From Oscillospiraceae bacterium (GTDB lineage Bacteria > Bacillota_A > Clostridia > Oscillospirales > Ruminococcaceae), in assembly GCA_017414145.1 (NCBI GenBank), contig JAFPQL010000279.1:1-12371 (forward strand): DNA of 12,371 bases, written 5' to 3'. Each line of letters opens with the position of its first letter. The stretch's first letter is position 1. Both the position numbers and the translations under genes were made by a program. The notes beneath the pieces were generated by a model, which was not told the origin of the DNA, ran no database searches, and saw only the letters and a program-made list of their open reading frames with translations. Below, in pieces: positions 5,506 to 12,282 of the stretch.

Positions 5506-8022
5506 ATGACGCAATACAATGTCACGGGCATGAGCTGTGCCGCGTGCAGTGCGAGAGTGGAAAAGGCGGTCTCCGGCGTGGAGGGCGTCAGTCAGTGCGC
5601 GGTCAGCCTGCTGACGAACTCAATGGGCGTCGAGGGAACGGCGTCCCCGGAGGCGGTCATCGCGGCAGTGACGGCGGCGGGCTACGGCGCGTCGCTGAAA
5701 TCGGAGGCGGGCAGGGCGGCAGCAACGCAGACGGACGCGCTCGCCGATACGGAGACCCCGAAGCTGCGCCGCAGGCTGATTGTCTCGGCGGTGCTGCTGT
5801 TGCTGCTGATGTATCTTTCCATGGGGCACACGATGTGGAATTTCCCGCTGCCGGCCTTCTTTCACGGCAATCCGGCTGCGGTCGGCCTTGCGGAGCTGCT
5901 GCTTTCCGCGGCGGTCGCGGTCGTCAACCAGCGTTTTTTTGTCAGCGGCTTCCGCGGGCTGCTGCACCGCGCCCCGAATATGGACACACTGGTCGCCATG
6001 GGTTCGGGCGTGTCGTTTGTGTGGAGCTGCGTGCAGCTCTTCCGGATGACCGGTCTGGCGGCGGCGGGTGACACGGCAGGCGCGGCGCATCTGCTGCATG
6101 AGCTGTATTTTGAATCGGCGGCGATGATTCTGACGCTGATTACCGTCGGCAAGATGCTGGAGGCACGCGCCAAGGGCAAGACGACCGACGCACTCAAGGG
6201 GCTGATGTCCCTGTCACCGAAAACCGCGCTGATACTCGAAAACGGTGCGGAACGCGAGGTGCCGGTCACGGAGATCCGGCGCGGAACGGTGTTTGCGGTG
6301 CGGCCGGGCATGGTCTTTCCGGCGGACGGCGTCGTGCAGTCCGGCAGCGGTGCGGTCGATGAATCGGCGCTGACGGGCGAGAGCATCCCCGCGGACAAAT
6401 CGGCGGGCGACCGTGTGCGCGCCGGTACGCGGAATCAGTCCGGCTATCTCGTCTGTGAGGCAACGGAAACCGGCGATGATACGACACTTTCGCAGATTAT
6501 CCGCATGGTCGGCGACGCGGCGGCAACCAAGGCGCCGATCGCCAAGACCGCAGACCGGGTTGCGGGCATTTTCGTGCCGGCGGTCATCGGCATCGCGCTC
6601 GTGACAACAGCCGTCTGGCTGCTGCTCGGCAGACCTTTCGGCTATGCGCTGGCACGCGGCGTATCGGTGCTGGTCATCAGCTGCCCGTGCGCGCTGGGGC
6701 TGGCAACGCCCGTTGCGATCATGGTCGGCAGCGGCGTCGGCGCGAGAAACGGCATTCTGTTCAAGACGGCGGCATCGCTGGAGGCGACGGGCAGATGCAG
6801 CATCATTGCACTGGATAAAACCGGCACGATGACCGCCGGAAAACCGCGTATCACCGATGTCATTGCGGCAGAGGGCGTGTCGGAGCGGGAACTGCTGACG
6901 GCGGCGGCATCCGCGGAGCAGCACAGTGAGCATCCGCTGGCGTCTGCCGTGACGGCGTATGCGGCAGAGCAGGGGATTTCCCCTGAACCGGTCACGGACT
7001 TTGCGGCGGAGACCGGCAGCGGCGTGCGTGCGGTATGCGGCGGCAGGGAGCTGCGCGGCGGCAGCGTCGCGGCGATGTCCGGGCTGCTCTCCGGAGAGAT
7101 GAAGCGGACCGCGGAAGCCCTTGCGGAAGCCGGAAAAACGCCGCTCTGCTTCTCGTCCGGCGGGAAGATGCTCGGCATTCTGGCGGCGGCGGATACCCTG
7201 CGGCCGGACAGTCAGGCGGCAATCCGCAGACTGCATGAGCTCGGTCTGAAAACCGTCATGCTGACCGGTGACAATCCCCGCACAGCCGCCGCAATCGGGC
7301 AGGCAGCGGGCGTCGATCGGGTCATGGCGGGGCTGCTGCCCGGCGGCAAGGAGGAGGCAATCCGTACCCTGTCGCAGGAGGGCAGCGTGCTGATGATCGG
7401 GGACGGCATCAACGATGCGCCCGCCCTGACCCGCGCCGATGTCGGCATCGCGGTCGGCGGCGGTACGGAAATCGCGGCGGATGCGGCGGATGTCGTGCTG
7501 ATGCGCAGTACGCTGACGGACGCGGTCAACGCCGTGCGCCTGAGCCGTGCCGCGCTCCGGAACATCCGGCAGAATCTCTTCTGGGCGTTCTGCTATAATA
7601 TCATCGGCATCCCGCTGGCGGCCGGCCTGCTGGTGCCGTTCGGCGTGACGCTGCCCCCGATGTTCGGCGCGGCGGCGATGAGTCTCTCCAGCTTTCTGGT
7701 CGTGTCCAACGCGCTGCGGCTCAATTTCTTCAGAGCAGAAGCGCCTGTCCTTCCGGCAGACGCTCCGGCAGAATATCAAACCGAAAGGAAAGGAACGGTG
7801 AATCCCATGACAGTGACAACAATGGAAATCAAGGGCATGATGTGCCCGCACTGCGAAGCCCATGTGAAAAAGGCGCTGGAGGCAATCGACGGCGTGACCG
7901 TCAGAGAGGTCAGCCACGAGAAGGCCTGCGCCGTGCTGGAATCCGCTGCGGCACCCGATGAGGCGGCGCTCCGGCAGGCTGTGACCGACGCCGGCTACGA
8001 GGTGCTGTCCGTCAGACAGTGA
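5506..8022 (+). CDS. copA: Copper-exporting P1B-type ATPase with C-terminal CopZ-like domain
   Basis: Exports Cu(I) across the cytoplasmic membrane with ATP. The order along 838 residues is: an N-terminal heavy-metal-associated domain (GMSCAAC, C11 and C14); membrane helices; actuator domain with TGE at 290-292; transport-site CPC at 393-395 (SCPCALGLATPV); phosphorylated aspartate D437 in DKTGT; nucleotide-binding HP at 476-477; GDGINDAP at 632-639; the last two membrane helices ending near NALRLNFF; a linker; and a second HMA domain with GMMCPHC (C780, C783). Most CopA proteins carry HMA domains only at the N-terminus, so the tail looks like a fused copZ chaperone. ATG at 5506 has AAAGGA eight bases upstream. 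It is cotranscribed with csoR. Confidence 0.97.
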   Translation: MTQYNVTGMSCAACSARVEKAVSGVEGVSQCAVSLLTNSMGVEGTASPEAVIAAVTAAGYGASLKSEAGRAAATQTDALADTETPKLRRRLIVSAVLLLLLMYLSMGHTMWNFPLPAFFHGNPAAVGLAELLLSAAVAVVNQRFFVSGFRGLLHRAPNMDTLVAMGSGVSFVWSCVQLFRMTGLAAAGDTAGAAHLLHELYFESAAMILTLITVGKMLEARAKGKTTDALKGLMSLSPKTALILENGAEREVPVTEIRRGTVFAVRPGMVFPADGVVQSGSGAVDESALTGESIPADKSAGDRVRAGTRNQSGYLVCEATETGDDTTLSQIIRMVGDAAATKAPIAKTADRVAGIFVPAVIGIALVTTAVWLLLGRPFGYALARGVSVLVISCPCALGLATPVAIMVGSGVGARNGILFKTAASLEATGRCSIIALDKTGTMTAGKPRITDVIAAEGVSERELLTAAASAEQHSEHPLASAVTAYAAEQGISPEPVTDFAAETGSGVRAVCGGRELRGGSVAAMSGLLSGEMKRTAEALAEAGKTPLCFSSGGKMLGILAAADTLRPDSQAAIRRLHELGLKTVMLTGDNPRTAAAIGQAAGVDRVMAGLLPGGKEEAIRTLSQEGSVLMIGDGINDAPALTRADVGIAVGGGTEIAADAADVVLMRSTLTDAVNAVRLSRAALRNIRQNLFWAFCYNIIGIPLAAGLLVPFGVTLPPMFGAAAMSLSSFLVVSNALRLNFFRAEAPVLPADAPAEYQTERKGTVNPMTVTTMEIKGMMCPHCEAHVKKALEAIDGVTVREVSHEKACAVLESAAAPDEAALRQAVTDAGYEVLSVRQ
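7783..7809 (+). promoter_or_regulatory. Internal ribosome binding site and start for a separate CopZ-like product
   Basis: Inside copA, exactly between the last membrane helix and the C-terminal HMA domain, lies the purine-rich GAAAGGAAAGGAA followed by in-frame GTG (7798) and ATG (7807). This is a complete translation start for a free copper chaperone of about 72-75 residues covering the C-terminal HMA domain. The arrangement could produce both the fused transporter and a soluble CopZ, or be the relic of two genes whose stop codon was lost. Use of the site is inferred. Confidence 0.5.
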
Positions 8023-8032
8023 GCTGCCCCGC

Positions 8033-8075
8033 GGCGGGCTTTCGGAGTTGGCAGCGCGGGCTCCGCGCCCGCCCG
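8033..8075 (+). repeat. Short GC-rich intergenic repeat module, copy after copA
   Basis: CGGCGGGCTTTCGGAGTTGG followed by CAGCGCGGGCTCCGCGCC lies 11 bases after the copA stop. The pair is repeated with few changes at 10782-10821. GCGCGG and CCGCGC form a small hairpin. No T-run follows. It resembles the lead-in of the longer composite repeats and belongs to the same family of 3' intergenic DNA. Confidence 0.65.
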
Positions 8076-8095
8076 CGCCCTGCCGCTCACGGCAG

Positions 8096-8124
8096 TTGCA
8101 TTTTCCGCGAAGATGTGATATAAT
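8096..8124 (+). promoter_or_regulatory. Sigma-A promoter (extended -10) for the CobW genes
   Basis: TTGCAT at 8096-8101, 17 bases, then TATAAT at 8119-8124 preceded by TG at 8116-8117 (extended -10). The leader to the GTPase start is about 55 bases. No CsoR operator and no Zur-like palindrome was seen around it, so metal control at this promoter is not evident from the sequence. Confidence 0.85.
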
Positions 8125-8186
8125 ATAAATTTGGAAAAGAAGCGCCGCACGGGGCGGCAGCAAATTTGAGAAAGAAGCGTGTTTTC

Positions 8187-9299
8187 ATGACCAAAATCAC
8201 CATTTTTTCCGGCTTTCTCGGCGCCGGTAAGACAACCCTGATTAAAAAGCTGATCGAGGAGAGCTACAAGGGCGAAAAGCTCGTCCTGATCGAAAATGAG
8301 TTCGGCCAGATCGGCATTGACGGCGGGTTTCTGCGCGATGCCGGCATTCAGATCAACGAGATGAATTCAGGCTGCATCTGCTGCAGTCTGGTCGGCGACT
8401 TCGGCAAGGCGCTTTTGCAGGTGCTGGACGAATATCACCCTGACCGCATCCTGATCGAGCCGTCGGGCGTCGGCAAGCTGAGCGATGTCATCGCCGCCGT
8501 GCAGCGCATTGACGCGCACGATGTCGAGCTGGACGGCTTCACGACCGTTGTCGATGCGAAAAAGTGCCGGATGTACCGCAAGAATTTCGGTGAGTTCTTC
8601 GACAATCAGATCACCTATGCAAGCTGCCTGATTCTCAGTCATCAGGGCGGACTCTCCGAGGAAAAGCTCGCGGAGGTCACCGCGCAGCTCCGTCAGCTCA
8701 ATCCCGCGGCACCGATCGTCACGACCGAGTGGGAGCAGCTGACCGGCAGCCAGCTGGTTGCCGCCATGACGCAGAAAAACACGCTTTCCGACGAGCTTTC
8801 GGCGCTGCTGGAGGAAACCGCGCATCATCATCACGACGATGACGATGACGACGAACATGAGCATCATCACCACCACGATCACGATGACGACGAACATGAG
8901 CATCACCACCACGATCACGATGACGACGAGCACGAGCATCATCACGATCACGGCCCGGACTGCACCTGCGGCTGTCATGACCACGACCATGACCATGCGC
9001 ATCATCATCACCACCACGCGGACGAGGTCTTTACGAGCTGGGGCGCCGAGACGCCCAAAACCTTCACCGCGGAGCAGATCACGGCTGCGCTCACCGCGCT
9101 GGACGATACGGAGACCTACGGTCAGGTGCTGCGCGCAAAGGGCATTGTCGCCGGTGAGGACGGAAAGTGGATTCACTTTGACTATGTACCGGGGACGCCG
9201 GATGTCCGGACGGGCAGTGCCGAGACGACCGGCAGACTGTGCGTCATCGGCGCACAGCTGAACGAGGCAGCCGTCGCAAAGCTGTTCGGACTGGAATAA
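8187..9299 (+). CDS. COG0523/CobW-family GTPase with His/Asp-rich metal-binding loop
   Basis: A G3E-family P-loop GTPase, 370 residues from the ATG at 8187. Residues 9-17, GFLGAGKTT, form Walker A. ENEFG follows near 35. SGCICCSL contains the CxCC metal site (C63, C65, C66), and EPSGVG starts at E91. The usual NKxD base-recognition motif is replaced by SHQ in LILSHQGGLSEEK, like the SRTQ-type variant I recall in Firmicutes. A linker of about 65 residues (213-277) holds roughly 32 histidines, many aspartates and CTCGC (C259, C261, C263), followed by a CobW C-terminal domain. The family inserts or allocates metals such as zinc. Upstream TTG at 8166 would add seven residues; the ATG gives the canonical MTKITIFSGF start, though its ribosome binding site (AGAAAGAAG) is weak. 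It is followed by a second CobW gene 10 bp later. Confidence 0.93.
   Translation: MTKITIFSGFLGAGKTTLIKKLIEESYKGEKLVLIENEFGQIGIDGGFLRDAGIQINEMNSGCICCSLVGDFGKALLQVLDEYHPDRILIEPSGVGKLSDVIAAVQRIDAHDVELDGFTTVVDAKKCRMYRKNFGEFFDNQITYASCLILSHQGGLSEEKLAEVTAQLRQLNPAAPIVTTEWEQLTGSQLVAAMTQKNTLSDELSALLEETAHHHHDDDDDDEHEHHHHHDHDDDEHEHHHHDHDDDEHEHHHDHGPDCTCGCHDHDHDHAHHHHHHADEVFTSWGAETPKTFTAEQITAALTALDDTETYGQVLRAKGIVAGEDGKWIHFDYVPGTPDVRTGSAETTGRLCVIGAQLNEAAVAKLFGLE
8844..8951 (+). repeat. In-frame tandem repeat encoding Asp/His units
   Basis: Three consecutive units inside the GTPase gene encode DDDEHEHHHHHDH (8844-8882, 39 bp), DDDEHEHHHHDH (8883-8918, 36 bp) and DDDEHEHHHDH (8919-8951, 33 bp). Each unit is one His codon shorter than the one before. 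Nucleotide identity between units is high, which points to recent expansion by slippage or unequal exchange. The peptide should bind several divalent metal ions. Confidence 0.95.
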
Positions 9300-9309
9300 G
9301 GAGGACGCG

Positions 9310-10263
9310 ATGCCGGAGCAGGGAATGATACCCGTATACCTCTTTGTGGGGTTTCTGGAGGCCGGAAAGACGCGGTTTGTGCAGGAGGCGCTGAGCGATG
9401 AACGCTTTGCGACCGGAGAGCGCACGCTGCTGCTGGTCTGCGAGGACGGCGAGGAGGAATACGACCTCAAGAAGATTCCGCAGAAGGATGTATATCTGCA
9501 CATCATCGAGGACGCCTTTGAGCTGGAGCCGCAGAATCTGAAGCGGCTTGCGGACGAATGCAGGGCGGAGCGCGTGGTGATTGAGTACAACGGAATGTGG
9601 ATGCTGAACGATCTGTTTGACGCGATGCCGGAGGACTGGGGTGTCTATCAGGCGGTCATGGTTGCGGACGCATCCACCTTCCTCAATTACAATGCGAATA
9701 TGCGCAGTCTGGTGGTGGACAAGCTGAATGTCGCGGAGCTGGTCTATTTCAACCGGCTGCCGCGCTCGGCGGATTTTCAGCCGTATCATCAGATTGTGCG
9801 CGGCATATCCCGTCAGACGGAGATTTACTATGAATTTGAGGACGGGCAGACGGTTGTGGACGACATAGAGGATCCGCTGCCGTTTGACACAGAGGCAGAT
9901 GAGATTGTGCTGGAGGACCGTGATTTCGCGCTCTGGTTCCGGGATCTGATGGATGAGCCGGAGAAATACAGCGGAAAGACGATGACTTTCCGGGCGCTGG
10001 CGGTCAAGAATCCGTCGTTCCCGAAGAATGTTTTTGCGGTAGGGCGGCACATCATGACCTGCTGTGTGGAGGACATCAAGTACTGCTGGATTCCGGCGGA
10101 ATACGCGGGAGATTTCAAGCCGCGGAAGAAGCACTGGATTATGGTGACGGGAAAGATCCGGGTACAGCGGCAGATTCCGTCGCAGAACGCGATGCCGGTA
10201 CTGACGGTGACGGCGCTGCACGATGCAGACCCGCCGGAGCAGGAGGTCGCGACATTCTACTGA
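9310..10263 (+). CDS. CobW-like P-loop protein without CxCC, fused to a DUF1980 (YcgQ-like) domain
   Basis: 317 residues. The N-terminal half is a relative of the preceding GTPase: the P-loop GFLEAGKT is at 14-21, LLVCEDGEEEYD stands where ENEFG lies, IEYNGMWML replaces IEPSGVGKL, and VADASTFLNYNANM aligns with VVDAKKCRMYRKNF. The CxCC metal site is absent and no NKxD is seen, so metal binding or GTP specificity is probably altered. The C-terminal third (GKTMTFRALAV, VGRHIMTCCVEDIKY with C251, C252 and D255, then WIMVTGKI) resembles the DUF1980/TIGR03943 domain of YcgQ, a partner of UPF0718 permeases. ATG at 9310 has AAGGAGG five bases upstream; the 10-bp gap to the GTPase implies one transcript. 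The domain assignment is from memory of the family. Confidence 0.8.
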   Translation: MPEQGMIPVYLFVGFLEAGKTRFVQEALSDERFATGERTLLLVCEDGEEEYDLKKIPQKDVYLHIIEDAFELEPQNLKRLADECRAERVVIEYNGMWMLNDLFDAMPEDWGVYQAVMVADASTFLNYNANMRSLVVDKLNVAELVYFNRLPRSADFQPYHQIVRGISRQTEIYYEFEDGQTVVDDIEDPLPFDTEADEIVLEDRDFALWFRDLMDEPEKYSGKTMTFRALAVKNPSFPKNVFAVGRHIMTCCVEDIKYCWIPAEYAGDFKPRKKHWIMVTGKIRVQRQIPSQNAMPVLTVTALHDADPPEQEVATFY

Positions 10264-10271
10264 TGCCGGCG

Positions 10272-10510
10272 GCGGGCTTCAAAAGTTCCCCGCGGGGCCG
10301 GCAGTGCCGGCAGCCAACTTCTAAAGTGCTCTGCGGGGCAAACCAGAGTATGAGGGCGCACCCCAAACTAAAGTTTTTGGTCGAGCTTTTTTCAAAAAGG
10401 CGGGAGCCCCCGCGGGCAATTCCTAAAGTGCTCTGCGGGGCGAACTATAGCAAGAGCACGCACCCCAAATTACACTTTTTGGTCGAGCTTTTTTCAAAAA
10501 GCTCGCGGGT
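10272..10510 (+). repeat. Composite intergenic repeat, copy 2 (two tandem units)
   Basis: Starts a few bases after the stop codon of the CobW-DUF1980 gene. The order is: GCGGGCTTCAAAAGTTCC, palindrome CCGGCAGTGCCGG, unit A from 10321, a joining GGAGCCCCCGCGGGCAATTC, and unit B from 10423, 102 bp after unit A. Each unit runs from CTAAAGTGCTCTGCGGGGC through GCACCCCAAA to TTTTTGGTCGAGCTTTTTTC. Unit B ends in the perfect hairpin GAGCTTTTT/AAAAAGCTC. The same layout is found in inverse orientation at 1-217. CTCTG...CAGAG pairing is kept in most units, which hints at RNA structure. Short reading frames across it are not coding. Confidence 0.88.
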
Positions 10511-10511
10511 T

Positions 10512-10690
10512 CTTAGGGCAGAGCCCTAAGTCGCCGCCCGCAGGCGGCGAAACTCTCCCGCATAAGGAGAGCTCGGCGGGCTTTGGGACCCCAGTTTGCC
10601 GAAGGCAAACTGAGCGATTTCGCTTTGCGAAATCTGGGCGATAGAGGTCCCCATTCCAAAATAGCATCCGCGAAGCGGATACCTTTTTTT
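10512..10690 (+). other. Cluster of perfect stem-loops ending in a terminator-like hairpin
   Basis: Six hairpins lie almost end to end: CTTAGGGC/GCCCTAAG (10512-10530), TCGCCGCC/GGCGGCGA (10531-10550), CTCTCC/GGAGAG (10553-10571), CAGTTTGCC/GGCAAACTG with a GAA loop (10592-10612), GATTTCGC/GCGAAATC with a TTT loop (10616-10634) and ATCCGC/GCGGAT with a GAA loop (10666-10680). GGGACC (10585-10590) and GGTCCC (10646-10651) can enclose two of them as a branched structure. The last hairpin is followed by seven T residues (10684-10690) and could terminate the CobW transcript. No protein-coding signal is visible. Confidence 0.8.
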
Positions 10691-10691
10691 A

Positions 10692-10730
10692 CAAAAACCG
10701 GCGCTGCCATTGATTACATGGCGGCGCCGG
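10692..10730 (-). terminator. Strong minus-strand intrinsic terminator
   Basis: A 13-bp stem (10698-10710 with 10718-10730, one G-U pair) and a 7-base loop. On the minus strand it is followed by GGTTTTTGT, the classic intrinsic form. On the plus strand no T-run follows it. No minus-strand gene ending here is recognised; it may stop antisense transcription from the trkH side or be part of the repeat-rich block. Confidence 0.65.
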
Positions 10731-10781
10731 TGCTTTGTATGGTTCTATTGGAGCAAAGTCCGATTGTGCCTTGTTTTCGCC

Positions 10782-10858
10782 GGCGGCGGGCTTTAGGAAT
10801 TGCCAGCGCGGGCTCCGCGCCGGGCTTTAGGAAATGGCAGCCGGCACTGCCCGCCCGC
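10782..10858 (+). repeat. Short GC-rich intergenic repeat module, copies before trkH
   Basis: CGGCGGGCTTTAGGAATTGC followed by CAGCGCGGGCTCCGCGCC repeats the module after copA. It is followed at once by a second partial copy, GGGCTTTAGGAAATGGCAGC, and CCGGCACTGCCCGCCCGC, related to the palindrome in the composite repeats. It ends just before the trkH promoter. Confidence 0.65.
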
Positions 10859-10861
10859 ATA

Positions 10862-10890
10862 TTGATTTCCTGCGCGATCCGTGGTATAAT
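10862..10890 (+). promoter_or_regulatory. Sigma-A promoter (extended -10) for trkH
   Basis: TTGATT at 10862-10867, 17 bases, TATAAT at 10885-10890 with TGG immediately before it (extended -10). The leader is about 30 bases and carries GGAGG six bases before the start codon. No riboswitch-like structure fits into so short a leader. Confidence 0.87.
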
Positions 10891-10926
10891 ATACGGAGAC
10901 TGAAACAATCCCGACGGAGGTTCCGC

Positions 10927-12282
10927 ATGAAACGCGAAAAAACAAGATCCGGCATCCACAACAGAAATACCTTCCGTGTCATCAGCCTCGGCTTCCTGCT
11001 GCTGATTCTCGCGGGCGCCCTGCTCCTGATGCTTCCGGCAGCCTCTGCTGACCGCTCTGTTACCCCGTTTTCCGCGACGCTCTTTACCGCCGTGTCCGCA
11101 TCCTGCGTCACCGGTCTGGTCGTCCGCGACACCGCAACGCACTGGTCCCTGTTCGGACAGGCAATCATCCTGCTGCTCATTCAGATCGGCGGCATGGGCG
11201 TCATCACAATCGGTCTGACCGTCGCCAGACTCGCCGGCAAAAAAATCGGCCTGTGGTTCCGCGGCATGATGCAGGACTCGATCTCCGCGCCGCAGGTCGG
11301 CGGCATTCTGCATCTGACAAAATTCATTCTCCGGACGACCGCCCTGCTGGAGCTGACCGGCGCACTGCTGCTCAGTCCCGTGTTCTGCCGCGATTTCGGC
11401 TTCCCGAAGGGGCTCTGGTATGCGCTCTTTCATTCCGTATCGGCATTCTGCAACGCGGGCTTTGACCTGATGGGCGTGCGGGAGCCGTTTTCGTCTCTGA
11501 CATCCTACGGCGGCAATGTCTATGTCAATGTGATTATCATGCTGCTGATTATTCTGGGCGGCATCGGCTTCCTGACATGGGACGATGTCGTGCAGCACCG
11601 GCATCATTTCCGGAAATACCGCCTGCAAACGAAGCTCGTGCTGGTGACAACCGCGCTTCTGATTGTTCTGCCGGCGCTGTTCTTCTTCTGCACGGAATAT
11701 GCCGGAGAGCCGCTCCGGGAGCGGATTCTGCATTCGCTGTTCCAGTCGGTGACGGCGCGGACGGCGGGCTTCAACAGCGCCGACCTCTCACAGATGCGCG
11801 AGACCGGCTCGATGATGATGACCGTGCTGATGCTGACCGGCGGATGCTCCGGCTCGACGGCCGGCGGCATGAAAACCTCAACGCTTGCCGTGCTGTTTCT
11901 GGCGGCGATGAGCGTATACCGGCGGCGCGGGGAGGTGCAGTGCTTCGGGCGGCGCATCGCGGAGGATACCGTCCGTGCGGCGGGCGCGATTCTGTTTATG
12001 TATACGGGGCTCTTTTTAGCGTCCGGCATTGCCGTCAGCCTGATTGAATCGCTGCCGCTCATGACCTGTCTGTTTGAGACAGGCTCCGCGCTCGGAACGG
12101 CGGGTCTGACACTCGGCATCACGGCGGGGCTGTCGCTGCCGTCGCATATCATTCTGATGCTGCTGATGTTCGCCGGACGGGTCGGCGGCCTGACGCTGAT
12201 CTATGCCGCCCTTGCCACCGGCGGCGAAAACGCAAGACTGCCCATGGAAAAAGGTTCCACGTATAGAATGGATAATGTGTAA
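10927..12282 (+). CDS. ktrB: KtrB/TrkH-family potassium uptake channel subunit
   Basis: A 451-residue membrane protein that forms the K+-conducting subunit of a Ktr/Trk system. Four pore-loop repeats are visible by their filter-like segments: ASCVTGLVV, SAFCNAGFDL, TARTAGFNS and GSALGTAGLTLG. The intramembrane gating loop GGCSGSTAGGMKT and the neighbouring RRR-rich stretch are present. The short length and lack of extra N-terminal helices fit KtrB better than TrkH of Proteobacteria. A cytoplasmic NAD/nucleotide-binding partner (KtrA/TrkA) would be expected downstream, but the window ends first. ATG at 10927 follows GGAGG. The C-terminus, after RLPMEK, reads GSTYRMDNV instead of the short VxVG-type ending I recall for the family. 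Confidence 0.94.
   Translation: MKREKTRSGIHNRNTFRVISLGFLLLILAGALLLMLPAASADRSVTPFSATLFTAVSASCVTGLVVRDTATHWSLFGQAIILLLIQIGGMGVITIGLTVARLAGKKIGLWFRGMMQDSISAPQVGGILHLTKFILRTTALLELTGALLLSPVFCRDFGFPKGLWYALFHSVSAFCNAGFDLMGVREPFSSLTSYGGNVYVNVIIMLLIILGGIGFLTWDDVVQHRHHFRKYRLQTKLVLVTTALLIVLPALFFFCTEYAGEPLRERILHSLFQSVTARTAGFNSADLSQMRETGSMMMTVLMLTGGCSGSTAGGMKTSTLAVLFLAAMSVYRRRGEVQCFGRRIAEDTVRAAGAILFMYTGLFLASGIAVSLIESLPLMTCLFETGSALGTAGLTLGITAGLSLPSHIILMLLMFAGRVGGLTLIYAALATGGENARLPMEKGSTYRMDNV

Noticed and set aside
6214..8163. A minus-strand open frame of 649 codons opposite copA
   Set aside because: All P1B-ATPase motifs are on the plus strand; the antisense translation is Arg/His/Gln-rich with no domain and no start signal.
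8096..8186. Search for a Zur or CsoR operator before the CobW genes
   Set aside because: No palindrome resembling either site was visible; metal control of this promoter cannot be claimed.
8844..8951. Direct repeats of about 36 bp considered as a CRISPR array
   Set aside because: The units are contiguous with no spacers, vary by whole codons and lie in frame inside a gene.
8839..9261. A plus-strand frame reading Thr/Met/Ile repeats
   Set aside because: It is the second frame of the same GAC/CAT/CAC codon repeats in the GTPase gene.
8367..9590. A minus-strand frame of 407 codons with Val/Met-rich runs
   Set aside because: The runs are the antisense reading of the His/Asp codon repeats in the GTPase gene.
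10263..10529. A small plus-strand gene of 88 codons after the CobW-DUF1980 gene
   Set aside because: It runs across the two tandem units of a non-coding repeat, so its peptide repeats itself for that reason; it overlaps the preceding stop codon and has no ribosome binding site.
10583..10903. A 106-codon plus-strand frame and opposing minus-strand frames over the hairpin cluster
   Set aside because: The frames read through perfect hairpins and a T-run; no conserved protein features and no start signal.
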